This document shows, piece by piece, positions 12,579 to 25,700 of a DNA stretch of 64,000 nt. A program made the translations under genes and the position numbers. The notes under the pieces were generated by a model. That model made no database searches. It saw only the letters and a program-made list of their open reading frames with translations, and was not told the origin of the DNA. Numbering within the stretch: the stretch's first letter is position 1; each line of letters starts with the position of its first letter. Origin of the DNA: Colius striatus (Eukaryota > Chordata > Aves > Coliiformes > Coliidae); NCBI RefSeq assembly GCF_028858725.1, contig NC_084768.1, forward strand, positions 4,943,853 to 5,007,852. Reading direction: 5' to 3'.

Positions 12579-15500
12579 TACAACCTCCTGTTTGTATGCA
12601 AGCACAGACTTCATCTTTTTCACACTCTAATGATGTGCAAATTTTTCCCTTAATTCTTAAACTGTTACACACCCATCTATTTTAAAGTTTAAGGTACTAG
12701 GCTATAGCACTATATATGTAGTTTTAAAATAGAAGGGGAAAATAAGTAATTTATAGAAGTACTAATTTTACTAAAAATTGATAGGTTGCATGTAAGTTCA
12801 GTAGTGTCATTCAGAGGCTGAAGCATGCTGTGACTAACTCAAAGGGAACTATGACAATATTTAAACTCCCTCCACCCTCCCATCCCCCATATTAGGGAGA
12901 AAAAAATAATAATGATAATCTTTTTCTCCCTTTCATAAGCCAGCATGTGTATATATGTCACCTTAGCCAGCTGGATTACAGCTGTCCAAGGTGCTTTCTA
13001 AGTGTTAGAACCAGTTTTCTCCATTTGTTGGTTCCCATAACAGACCATACAATGGCTTTACACTGTCCTTGTACTTATGTGGGTTGGCTTTTTATTTTTT
13101 TCCCCCAAGATGTTCCAACATTTGTTAAATTACTTTTATGCAGTTTGTTCACAGTATAATTTAGGTCACAAAATGTTTCAGTCAAATACATGAAAAGCTT
13201 GAATTGCTTTCCCCAATGACAGGTAATGAAATCTCACACTGGGGGTTTATTTTGGTCTGCTTCCCTTTTGTCATATTTTCAGTTTTATTTTAGCTTGTGA
13301 CTGTGCAGTCCTCAGCGTGCTACAGTAGGAATTCACTGTCAGATAGACACAGCAGATCACAAGCTTTTCCACCAGTCAACTTACATTGTCTGGATACTAT
13401 TTCATATGCAAATAAGTAAAATTTAAGTACTTACAAAAGTAGTAAGTTATAGGGGATCAATTTTAGTCTCTCAGTAGAGGAAGTCAAGCCACACTTTGGA
13501 ATGATAGTCAAAAATATCACTCATACTTTGCAAGTCTTCAAAAAGAGCAGTTAGGAAAGCTTTGGTTTTGGATGAACATGATAAATTAATGAGTCCCTTG
13601 CTTCAACAATGAAAGGCCAGGTTTAAGTTGGCTCGTTTCAGAGACTCCTTTCCAGAGAAAAGCCTACTGCAAAATAGATTAGGATAGGCAGTGGGAGAGT
13701 AAAACTGTGTGCTTTGATACATCAGCAAGGAGCCTGGATATGCTGTGGAGCCAGAGGTACCACATGCTGCCCCTGCCTTGCCATCCCCAGGCACAGGCTG
13801 TTGGGGGGTACACAGCTATCTCTCCAAGCAAGGAGCCAAGGCAGACAACCATCACTCCTCATGTGTACTGCCTGTCCCTGGACTCTTGCAGCACCCTTCA
13901 GCAAACCCCTGCAGCAGCTCAGATAGGAGATGCAAATCAAGGGACTGCATATAGAATTCTCCCATCTTAAGCTGACAGTAAAAATAATTCAAAACTGCAG
14001 ACTTATTAGCAGCTCCAGCTCCTTGTAAGCAGCTATCCTGAAAAGTATTATCCTGTTTTACTTGAAATTTAATCAAGCTAGGAAACACATCTTCTTTTCT
14101 CTGCTATTTCTGCCTGCAAAAATCTGCCCATTGCTTTCACCTGTACAGATATTTAAGGAGAAAGTTGCAGTCTGTGATATTGTTTCCAAGGGCCAGGTTT
14201 GAACTTGTGTTCTGCAGAGCTAATTCACGGTTCTCACACATTCATGTGCAAGTATTTACAATAAACAGAAAATATCCATGAGAGGAGTGAAGGTCAGTGT
14301 TTGTTTCCCAATTGTGTTTTTGGATTTAACCTCAATAAAACCAAGCAGTCTTAACTACTTCTTTGTGCCATCATGACTGAACCAATGGCTGTCTACACAT
14401 TATCAAGAGTCATGGAACAACATCTAAAACTGAGCATATTTCAGAGCAAGAAGATTCACAAGCAGTTTTGGTGAAATATTGGTGTGCCTGTGACAGGAAT
14501 GGGAAAAAAACCCTAAGAAACCATGAGGTGGGGAAGGAAATAGCATGAACATGCTCACTGTTGAAACGGCTTCTTTGAGAAGATCTGAGATATCATCTAG
14601 GTACCAATATTTACTGGAAAGGTACTACTACTTTGATTTTTCAGGTACTCCAATAAGATTTTATGGATGTTGTAGCCAAATGTGACTGCTTTAGAGAACG
14701 GGTAATTCTACTGTTAGGTGTTACTCTGTACTGGCTTTCAGCCCTTTCTTGCAGACCTGTCATGCAAGTGAAGAAAAATGGTAAGAGTATGTTTGCCCTA
14801 AACCAAAGGTTAGTTTATAGACTCCATAGCTTTATACAAAGAACTTAAAACCTTTTAAATGTGGAAGATGATACATTCCTAACTTGGAAGTTCATAGTGT
14901 CCCATGTATTCAGGAGGACATCCATCTCTTTACAAAGAAAGAGGTTTTCTCACCCCAGACCTGATACAGTGAATCATCAAGAAGAATGAAGCATGGGTAG
15001 TTTATTCCCAGGACTTTGCAGTCAGGGCTGCTTTACAGCTTCCTTGTGTGAAGACCTGGAGACAGAGGGACTGCACTCTCAGCAGTCTCTGTGATGAGCT
15101 GTGTTTTCACCACAGAAAACATTTTCTGTTTCTCACCTAAAGTCTCTGAACCAGGACCTTCCATATGCTGAACATGAAAGCTGCACATGGAAGATAGCAG
15201 GGAGAAAACTCCACTGGTAATCAAAATACCTCAGTCTTTAAAGATTCAGAGCTGTATCAGGCCAACATAAAAGGGGAAATGGGAAAATTTGAGGCATCAG
15301 CCTGTCATACCTTGCTGCATCACAGGCTTCTTGAGGTGAAACAGATTTGGTGGTTTGTTCTCAACACCAGCCTGCAGACATGCCATGCCATGCCATCCTC
15401 AGGGTGTGATGTCAGCATTGTAGGGTCTAAAAACACCACGTATCCTACCTGAAGTACCACATTTTCTTCCCCAATATGTGTAGTCCCTTGGCCTGATCAC

Positions 15501-16200
15501 TGCTAGCACCAAGCAGCTGTGCTTGAAGTGTACCTTTATGCTGGCTTCTAACCTCATTGCCATGAAGTAGGTGTACAGGCACTACAACATTGGTCCTGGC
15601 ACAGAGTCCTGAAGGACTAAGGCAGGAAGCAGGGCTGATGTGGACAGGGCAAAGGAGGTAGGACAGTGAGACACAGAAGTCAGCTGCATTACTGGGGAAC
15701 ACACTACCAGCATAGTTGCACTAGAATTTATACCAATGCTTAATACATTTTAGAGGATCAATTGGCATTATTGTCATACAAGAATAATCTACCTCTAGGA
15801 AAGTGAAAAGTCCCAGAGCTGAGAGAGGTTTAGCACACTTTTAGGTCATCATAACACCTTCTTCATTCTGAGTGCTACAGGATCATCAGTAGCTACAGAG
15901 AAGTGACCACAGGTGGGACCAAACCCTTCCACACCTCAAGTACTGCAGCAGGGCTGCAATGGCATCCCTTTGGACACTAGAGTCAAAGGCAAATGTCATC
16001 AAGCGTGCAGTCATTGCTCAGTTCAGATGTTTCTATTTCTCACATGCATTCAATCAATTCTGTCCTCACTTAAATGAGGTTTCCACTAGCTGCTCTGATT
16101 CCCATGATGAGATCTTAGATTTACAGTAATTAGCACAACAAAATGAGACTTTAATTCCCTGGTCTTTGTTTCTGAGGTTTTTTTCAGCTCATCCAGTAAC
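12579..16200. other. Intergenic sequence, no gene recognised
   Basis: No supported gene. Overlapping short frames on both strands at 13,700-13,950 come from a locally G+C-richer patch and have no recognisable domain. A short TGCCA direct repeat lies at about 15,380-15,396. Confidence 0.55.
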
Positions 16201-16269
16201 ATTTACTCAGGAACACTTCTTTGGCCAATAAGTGACATGAACAAGGAAAAAATAAAATAGGGAGCATTA

Positions 16270-16725
16270 TCATTTACAATGCATTTGTAAATGAGCAAAA
16301 AATCCTTGCATCTGGCATTTTTGTTCAGCCAGCAGGTACTTTTCATCATTTGCTGGGATATCTTGTCCATAACAGGACAATAAATGATCCAACAAAAGCA
16401 GTTGACATCTATAAAGTATATTAAACTTTGATGTCTGGCTTGGGACTTGGACAGAACCAAGTGACAAAGCAAAGGAACCATCTCCCAGAATGATACATCG
16501 TAAAACACACCAGAAAGTATCCAGCATAAATTGCTTTTCCATTTCATTTCCTGATTCAAGGACCTTTTTAAAATGAGTTAATGCATCTTCTTGATGACTT
16601 TCCCAGCCTTGTTTTAGAAGAGGAAATGGAATAGACTGTGGTTGCTGCATGAAAAGCGTGGAGAGGGCTGTGTAAGCTTTGTCATATTTCCTCTTCATCC
16701 TAGATAAGGTTGAACTCTGGCTTTC
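16270..16725 (-). CDS. Candidate terminal coding exon of an unrecognised gene
   Basis: A good acceptor (AGCTTCCTACAG) is followed by 151 sense codons and TGA at 16272-16270. The predicted protein begins ESQSSTLSRMKRKYDKAY. It contains QSIPFPLLKQGWE, a mixed helical stretch FMLDTFWCVLRCIIL, and YRCQLLLLDHLLSCYGQD, and ends FFAHLQMHCK. It has the amphipathic-helix look of a folded alpha-helical domain. An ATTAAA poly(A)-type signal lies near 16,151-16,156 on the minus strand. No upstream exon was found between here and ODF2L, so it may be a real last exon with distant partners, or a relic. I do not recognise the family. Confidence 0.5.
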   Translation of the reverse strand, partial: ESQSSTLSRMKRKYDKAYTALSTLFMQQPQSIPFPLLKQGWESHQEDALTHFKKVLESGNEMEKQFMLDTFWCVLRCIILGDGSFALSLGSVQVPSQTSKFNILYRCQLLLLDHLLSCYGQDIPANDEKYLLAEQKCQMQGFFAHLQMHCK

Positions 16726-16767
16726 CTGTAGGAAGCTTATTGGAATAGGCAAGTGTTACTCTGAAAA

Positions 16768-19700
16768 CAGCAATAGTTTGCAGCTGATGAACTTTGCACA
16801 GATTACTTGGGGGGGAAAAAAGAATGAAAAGAGAAAAGTATTTGTGCAGATACTATAAGTAACTCCAAGAAACATGTCCTGTTTGAGAAGGACATGAAGA
16901 AATGATGTTTGCTTATCAAGAAAGAAGATTCTAAGCCACATCTTATTGTGATGCTTTTTGCATGGTCAAAGACTGCTCAAAGGGCCAGGTACAGTAGAAA
17001 GCTTGTAATGAACAGTGATGAACAATGAATAAATACTGTACAGCAAGGAACTTTACTGGTGTGTAGTTTGGGGAGGTGGATTGCCTTTATCACTCTCAAA
17101 CCCAGGATAAGTGTGATGGCTCCACTGTTACAGATGTGACATCTGTGAGAAGCACATCTGAACAATCCACACAGGGAAAGTGGAGATTGTTCCAGCAGCC
17201 ATATCTCAGAACAGGGCCATTTCACTTGGACTTTGGAAGTCTGGCGAGTTTCCCATTTCTGCCAATCCCCTATCATTGTTTTAGCAGAAAACACCATTAT
17301 TCATGGTTCAAACTCCCTTTTTTATTCATTTAAAGCAGATTTACCATAAAGGAGAATTAGCCCCAGATGTTTTCTCAGGAAATGCTACATGGGAAAAAAT
17401 ACATAGCCCTACAAATATAGAAACCTTTCCCCTCTCTATCCATTTGCAAACCTGACATTTTCCTTAGACATGTAAAGAAAGATATAATTAAGGACATTGA
17501 GCTGGCTGTAGGGGTGCAAATTTGTAGCTATGCTCTAAGTTAGGCCCTTGAAGCAGAAGTGGTGAGACAGACCACTAATCAAGGAGAAAACTGTTTATAG
17601 AAGGAAGGAAGGAGGGGGTACAGCATGTCTGCCCACAGATAAAGTAGTGGTCTTGCACCTGCAACAGGCCTTGTTGCTGAAGTGACACATTCTCCCCCTC
17701 CCAGCATCCTCAGTCTTTGTCCAGCCAGGTGCCCTTGGCAAGGGTCAGAAAACAGGGAGAAATGCCTTTTGTGTTGGGAGAGGATGATTAGGGGCCCATG
17801 TATTCCTGAAACACCATATCCACAGGTTCCCTGAGTTATACAGAGAGATTACAGACAAGATCTAGGCTCACATGCAAGATGGGGAAATCGCTGGCATGTA
17901 CATTTTCACTGTGATACAAACTAGTATCAGACTACCATTGCATAGTAGTTGCCATATGTGGCTAGAAAGCACATGTGCAGTCCATCTGACAGACCTGGCA
18001 AACCAGTGAGCAGGAGGGAGTTGTAGATATTTACCATTTTCCTCTTTTACATAGGCATCCATGTAGACTGGCAGGGCCAGCAGAAAGCAAAGCTGAGGCA
18101 GCTTTCAGCAAGTTCTTTTACCTAAAAGCCTGTATTATGAAGTCATCCTAAAGTTTGCAATGTTACAAGGAAATACATTTAGATGAAAGAGAAGCTCTGT
18201 GCAGGTCAGTCATTTGCTGCAAGTCCCAGTTTTGCTCCTGTTCTAGGAGTATATTAGATACCTGTAGTGAACACCAAGTGACACACCAGGCAGCTCCAGT
18301 TTGCTATGGGATGCTGGTTTTGGTACACTCAGCTTCTGGGAGAGTCTATCTGCTTCCACCCATGGCACAAGAGGCATGGGAATATTTGTCCTCTCAATTT
18401 TTAAACTGGTTAGATGTGGAAAAGCAGGCGATATCCCCAGGTAAACAGGGATGGAGGCACACTCCTGAATTGCACTTAAAACCTTTTACTCTCTTCTGTA
18501 CACATTTTGCCTCCTCCTGAAGGCCTCTGCTTTCTCAAAACACTGAAAGCATTTCTAATGAAATCAAAAGCAAATAAAAGCTGGGTTTCCCTCCTGCCTG
18601 AAGCCTGACAGGGAACAGGAAACAGCCCCATAGTGTTTCATGCCTGGTCAGGGGAGTAGCAGGGTCACCTCCTGCCTCTGTAACCTCCCCACTCCCAAGG
18701 CACATTCCCACAGCTCTGTGCCCCTGCCCACCCACGCCTCCACAGTCACAGCTGCTCAACGTGGCAGGGGAAACACAGAGCAAGACTGAAACCCCAGCAT
18801 TTCCTCCAGTTCTTCCTATGCCTGGGACAGGTAACACCAGGTCAGCCTTACACAATCCCCTATGCTGCAGGAGGAACAAAATAGCGTGTTTGGATGCCTT
18901 CATGGCAATTAAATAGAAAGCATGCATTACTTACCAGGACAGGCCATCTTTAAGTAAACTTTTTATGATGCAAGTTACCCTTCAGGACAAAGCCTCCTTT
19001 CACCAAAACACAACATTTGTAATCTTTCCCCTTCCCTTAGAGTTCCTCTTCCTCCAAAAATCACACTCCTCCATTCTTGTGTTACTAAAATGATACTCCC
19101 ACAACAAGCAAGTAATATGGCAGTCATGCCAAAACAGTGGGAATGCTTTCCTACAACAGATTCTTGCTGAGTGATGAATTCACATGAGGACAAGGTAAAC
19201 ACACCCTTGTTTTATTCCCTCCAGTCAGGGAAAGTTGCTACTCCAGGGTAAGTGCATTAGTTACTTTGCATTTCTTCATTAAGTATTTCCCTGTCCTTTC
19301 CAGACCATGACACTTCTTTTTCTTCTCAGCTCAGCAAAAGGAATGAAAGGGATATATAATATTCACATAATTTGGTGAGCAGTCCCAAGATCATCTTAAT
19401 GCACCTACATGCCAGTGTTTCAGTCATCTGCTACAGATTCAGTAGCTCAAGTCTCATTACACTATCCTTGAATGCTGCCACACTGTTGCAAGAGGATGAA
19501 AGAAAATTAAAGATATGGTGTTGTTCTGTCTACCCTTTCACAGTGGTTGTGGTGTGAGACAAGATGGGAGTACTCTGCAGTGTGTCATACTCTCAGGAGC
19601 TGCTCTCAGAGAACTTTCTGACCTAAAACCTAGACATGACCCCCAGAGTTTCTTATGGAAAACTGTAAAAGTTCATTAGCATTTTTATGAATTTACAGGA

Positions 19701-22700
19701 TGAAGTTTGCACCTTCAAAAAGTGAGTAAAATTGCATTAGGTAAGACACTAACCTGTCTGTCTCAGCAGCCAATTTGGCCCCATGTGCCTATCAGTTCTC
19801 TGAAAAGCAAAGAAAACCAAGAACACTTTGCCTTTCAAGACAAAAAAAATGTGATTTTTTTTCCCCCCCTAATACTGCATTCATTCAAATATATTCCGTA
19901 TTTTTAACATGGCAAGAAAGTTCTTAATATATGAGGATGCTCTTGGCTCCCAACACTCTGAGCAGTTCAGCATCCAAAACTGTAGCCAAGACACATGGAG
20001 AAAGCTTTGAATTTAAACTATTTCTCCTAAAGATGCAGGTTGAGGCAAAGGCACTTCAGACATAAAAAATGAGAACTTATTTCAGCAGGCAGAAGTACAA
20101 ATGCTTTGCATGCTCACACAGAGCTAAATCTCTCAGACATAGGATGATGTGGGGGAATGGTTCTGACCCCACACCTCCCCCTCAGAAAAGAGAAACTGTT
20201 CGGAGACAAACACACCTTAATTTCTCCCACCTGAGATGAGTTTAAAGATAGATTGCTGGGATTTACTTACAATGCAGAACCTAGCCCTGTGCAGTGTAGT
20301 ATGACTGATTTGAGTCAAAACTCAGAGTACAAAGTTGCCCACTGCCAGCACAGTTCTTCCCTTTCATCTAACAGTCATTTATTACGTGCCACGGTAGTTA
20401 ATGGGAAAGATTTGGAAATAACACCATCCATGATGTGTTTTACCTGTTAGGCTTTTTTTGCTATTTACCAGCAACAGAAACTGAACTTTATGCTTGGCTT
20501 TCCTTTCACAAATATCCTATAATTGACAGGGAGAAGCAAGTAGTGCACCACACAAACAGGGACACAGCATACATGATATAAGCAACCTGCTTGCAAAGCC
20601 CAAGCATACATCTGCAATCACAAGTCTGTGTACAAATATTTTTCAGTATCCACAGATGCGATCACAGCTACAGTCATATAGAGTGGCAGAGCGTGGAGAG
20701 AGCAAGACAACCCATTTAACTGCATAGACATCTACTTGTGTGCATCATAGCAGAGAAAGAAAATAGTAGAGGAACCAAATGACAACTCAAAACCCCCAAC
20801 CATGTGCCAGATCTGCATTAGCAACTGCAGTCAACCAACCGTCAGAAACTACAAGATGAAGCATATCTCTTTGTCCTCAAAAAGAGAAATAATCCCAGCA
20901 TTATTCTACAAAGAATCAAGTTTGCTAAAACATGTTGACTCTACTAAGCATGAACTCCAGCCACAACGTGTAATAACAGTCTCACTTCCATAGTGCTTCT
21001 TATAGAAACACCCAAAATAGCTGCCTGTGGGCCAGCACTCACCCAGCTGAAGAGCAACACTTCCACATAGGAACATCTTGGTACCCTTTCTCAATCAGTA
21101 AAAAGAGGTGCTCCAGGCCTGGGGGGTATTTAGTGAATCCAGCTGATTGAGACTGATTATTGCAATTACAGACAATACATCTCAGCTGGAGCTTTTACTC
21201 AGGGCTTCTGTTGAGGCTGATTCTCATATAGAGGGCCATAATGTGTTTAATCATCAGTCTGTAATTTATATCTTATTCATATCTGTGTTGTCTACATTGT
21301 TCAGGCTTATTGAAAGGCAGCCTACATGCAAGGAGGATGGGGGAAGACAGCCCTATCTCATCAAAACCATGGTTAACATAGGGTTAAAACCTGGAGGAAA
21401 TATAGACATTTACTTTTTTTTTTTAACTTCTAAATCAAGCTGCAAGGGATTCAAGTGCCCCAGAGTAATTTATTGTAGCTGCTGGGAAATTTGCATACAC
21501 ATTCCTGTTAATATGATTGAACAAGAAAAGAAGGCACAAACTCCACTTCTGTATAAGCCCATCCATCTTTATGCTGAACTGATTCATGAGGTAAAACTAT
21601 CTGCCTGTAATCACCTTTTAAAGTAGAATCAACAATTGCTAATAAAAGTGCTGTTTAGTGAGATGGATAAGCACATTGGCATAAGCAGGTGCAGCTCTGT
21701 TTCAGCTCCCAGCATGAATGCACCCCATGGTGAATACGGGTCACTGTGAAGGGCAAGTTTCAAAGTGGGCTCAGCATTACAGCAGACCTTGGGCATCATT
21801 ACAGCCTCTTCCAATATGGTCTATGTTGTGGTACTGGGGGTTTTATGGGACCTGCAAAAATAAAAAATGCTTCTCCTGACCAATGTGCACTGCACCAAGC
21901 CAAATGTCAGCAAACAGAGGTCCTGCTGCATGTCCTCGGTTTGCTTAGCTAAACCAAATCCAGGGCCAAAACAGGACGATTGGTTGATAACACAAGTTTG
22001 TCTCGCTAAAGGTGGCATTGTTGCTCAAAACATAACTTACTGAGGAGATTGCTCTGCTGACAAGCCACGGTGCAGTAAAACCTGAAACACACCCTGTACA
22101 AAAGAAGATCTTTTTTCCACCTGTGCATTGAAAAAGCATGGGACTAGTTCATGCAGGGATGTTCCCAGCTTCACTGTGTTGTGTCTCTGCATGAGTCTTT
22201 CTCCTCGTGCCACCTACTCTCGGGGACTGATGGCCCTGATCACACACAGCTATCTGCTCTCTGCTCCCAGGGGATGCTTTTCCAAGCCAGGTGCCTCTGG
22301 TGTGAGGAGATTTACACTGTACATAAATGACTGCCAGCTACAGACCTGATAATATCCAAACACCTACTTTTCACCTCTTTAGCTGAAATGGGCTGAGTCT
22401 GTATCTTTAACTTTTACTTTCCAAATTCTAGAGCACATAAATACATACCAGATGTGTGTGAGAGGAGATGAATTCCTGTCAGACTGAGACAACCTAAGTC
22501 AGAACCTGCCTTTACATTTCAGCTGTTTCTGAGGATACTTTTGCAGTGGCTGGTACCAGCACAGCAGCTCCAATTCACGTGGCTCTGGCAAGCAGCTCTG
22601 TGGCAATGTCTGGTCAGGGGTGGACCTCCCTCTTCATATTTCACCATCAGGGATTTGAGGGCATCTGTGTGATACCCCAAAGATGCATTTCACTGCAAGC

Positions 22701-25700
22701 TGTCCCATTTGGGACCCAGGCTTCTAAAACTAAAGCACAAGTACATTTAAGAAGTCAAATACAGAAGACAGAAGCAATACGAACATTTTAACCAAAGTGA
22801 AGAGGAGATCACAGTCATGTTTTGGCAAGATGTTCTTGGTAATTTCATACATCATTCTGCTGTCACTCACTATTAATGAAAGGTATGAATCATGTGAAAC
22901 TTTCACTCATTTTCTCATAGTCTTATACTTCTTTTTAGTTACTTACAGTCTGTCTGGTGAAATTAACTTTGTACTACACACCAGAGGACTTGGCTCATTT
23001 ACAGTCATTTATCTCTGCTTGGAGATAAAGCTTTTCAGTAGCTGAAGATTTTAGCCTCTTTTTTCTTAAACAATTTTTAAACTTTTTTGTTACCTCAGAA
23101 ATGAAATGTTTCCCTCTGTTTACCTTTACAGGCTAAAAAACTCTTCAGGGAGTCCTTAAGAGTAATTAAAAATTTAAGTAATTTTTCTTTGGTCAAGAAA
23201 ACATGTCTCATTTTCAGAACATTGTATAGGGGTACTATGGCATGCACGAGATTTTTCTGCACAGTAAGTAACAGTTAGTAGAGGAAAAAGTGTTCTAAAC
23301 ACAAACTGAAACCATTCAAGTCAGTAAGAGCATCAACAGAAGTTGGTTTGTGCTGTTTATTGAGGAGCTGTTACAAAGTGATCTGCAAAGATCCCACAGG
23401 AAACTTTTCATTGATTTTTTAAAATGTTATTGATGATTTTGCTGAAAATGGAATGTATTTAGATATACCACACAGTGCAGGTAATCAACAGTACTCTAGA
23501 AACACCATCAGAGTGTCTTTATTTGACTGAGTCCTGCTGGGAACTTCACTAATATTATGAGTAAGATTTGCAGTTAATTGGCAACAGCTTAAAAGATTTG
23601 AGAAAGGTTCCTCTGCACAGAACATAATCCATGCTCACAGAAAGTGATATTTGTCTCACAGATGCAGTTCCATCTTTAAGACCATATTGACTGTTTCTGT
23701 CAGAACTGGAGCTGAGGCATCTTCCACTGTCAGACAGCCACCAGTTTGCTGAAGCCTTTCAGAGTAGAGAGCAGGCTGGCTATTCTTTCTACACATGGGG
23801 ACATGTAAGTAGTGTCACCTTGAGAAGACTTTCACCAGAACTGAGTCACTTTTCCTACATAAATCTTCTAAAGAAAATAAACTGTCTTTGTACACTGACA
23901 TTTACTGGAGCCATTCAGTTTACACCAGATAGCACAAGGTTCCTACGAAGGTCTAACCCAAGAGGATGTTTACAGTTTAAGATTTATTTAGTGCTTATGG
24001 TATAATCTGTGCCACATAGTCTCTTATTTAATTTTTTCCCTACAAATCATTTTCTATTAGATGTGGAACACAAGAAGGTTTCTAGCTCTGCCCCTTGCTC
24101 CTTTGTTACTGCTGGATTTCTCCTTTTGTGGTGATCCATAACTAACACGTCCCTCAATTTTTTTATCTGGTCATCAGCAGTAGAGAATATTTGCAGCTGA
24201 TGAACCTGATTTACTGAAACCTAATCTGACAGAACAGAACATGCATGGAATACAGAATGTTAACTTGGTTTTCCAACGATATTCTGTATGCAGCTCGGTA
24301 GAAAAACTCCTTTGGGGGCTGTTTCCAGCTGGTAGCCTGGGACACGTTGGATGAGTCTTCACTGTCAAAAGCAGCATACTTTGTGCTGTTAATCATACTG
24401 ACAGTGCAGCAGCAGCAGTATCTTAGTGAGCATAATTGTCATAAGTAGTCTGAAGTGAAGGGCTGGAACTGTCAGCCGCCACAAAAGGGTTCTTAAGTTT
24501 CTCCTATCTTTCTGGAAGGGACTGAGTGTCAGTATTTTGGCACACAGTGGAAAATCAGAGTGTAAGCCATAAAGACACAGGGAAGAGAAGATCTGAAATG
24601 GCTGAAATGTTAGATAGACCAAGGAACTTCATTTCTTGCATTACTGAATGAGATTTCACTCCTGGAATAGACCAAATACTTCAAACTCTTTCTTGTGTCT
24701 GAGTAGAGGCTGATAGAGGTATATTCCTTCTGCCCCTTTCTTGTAGTTCGTGTATTGTCAAGGAGTGTTCACACAGTATAAATAACCATGGGAATTGAAT
24801 TACTCATTGTTCTTATACCAGTTGAATTTTTAATAACAATCCAGTAGGCTTTTTTTCAATCATATGTAAGAGGGAAGCTGAGCCTTTGGTCCACTGGAGG
24901 GAATAACAGGGCCAGCAACCAGCTTTGAAAAGCCAGCAGTGGGTAAATAGACAGACAATCCAGAACAAACCTATATGGAAATTTTCTGGTATTTTTCTGA
25001 AGTGGTTCTTCAGGCTGCCTTCCCAGTGAGTGTCCATCTGATGTTTGACAGCAAATGCTTCTACACAGCTGTCTTCCCCCTGTGCCTGACAATGGCCTTT
25101 CATCCAGCAAGCAAAGAAGTGTCAATTGTAACGATCAAACTGACAACGTGCAATTTGATTTTTCTGCATATATTTCTACTGGACTTACCATTGCTCTTTA
25201 TACATCATGTCATTGTGCAGAACCTGCTTCCTCTGCACCATTGTTGCTCAAAAAGAAATGGGATATTGTTTGGACTGAGATTATCTAACGTTTTCACTTT
25301 TCTGGGTGGTGTAGGGCTTTGCTTTACTGTAAAACAAACCTTTCTTTTCTTCCTCCAGGTGTTCTTGAGAGCTATGTTTGTGAGCTACTAAAAAAATGAA
25401 AGATATATTGGTGGGTTTAGGTCAACACAAAAATGTAAAGCAAAAGATAAAAATAAGAAAAAGGCTGTCTCAAAGTCTTTTGCATTGCCCCTTTTCTTTG
25501 TCCTGTGACAAAAGAATATTCATAGTGGAAACTATCATCTCTGGGTGTGAATTTTATGTTTGTTTCTCTCACATTTTAGCTTTGCTAAAAGGGCAACTAT
25601 GGGTTAAAAAAAGGGAAAAGTCCCACCTGAGTGTAAATGTGGTGACACTAAAGTGACACAGATCTATCCTCACTCCAGTGCTGGCCCCACTGGGAGCACT

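Noticed and set aside
21147..21626. 159-codon plus-strand frame
   Set aside because: No domain, atypical composition and no splice or promoter context. Length alone is not convincing in 64 kb read in six frames.
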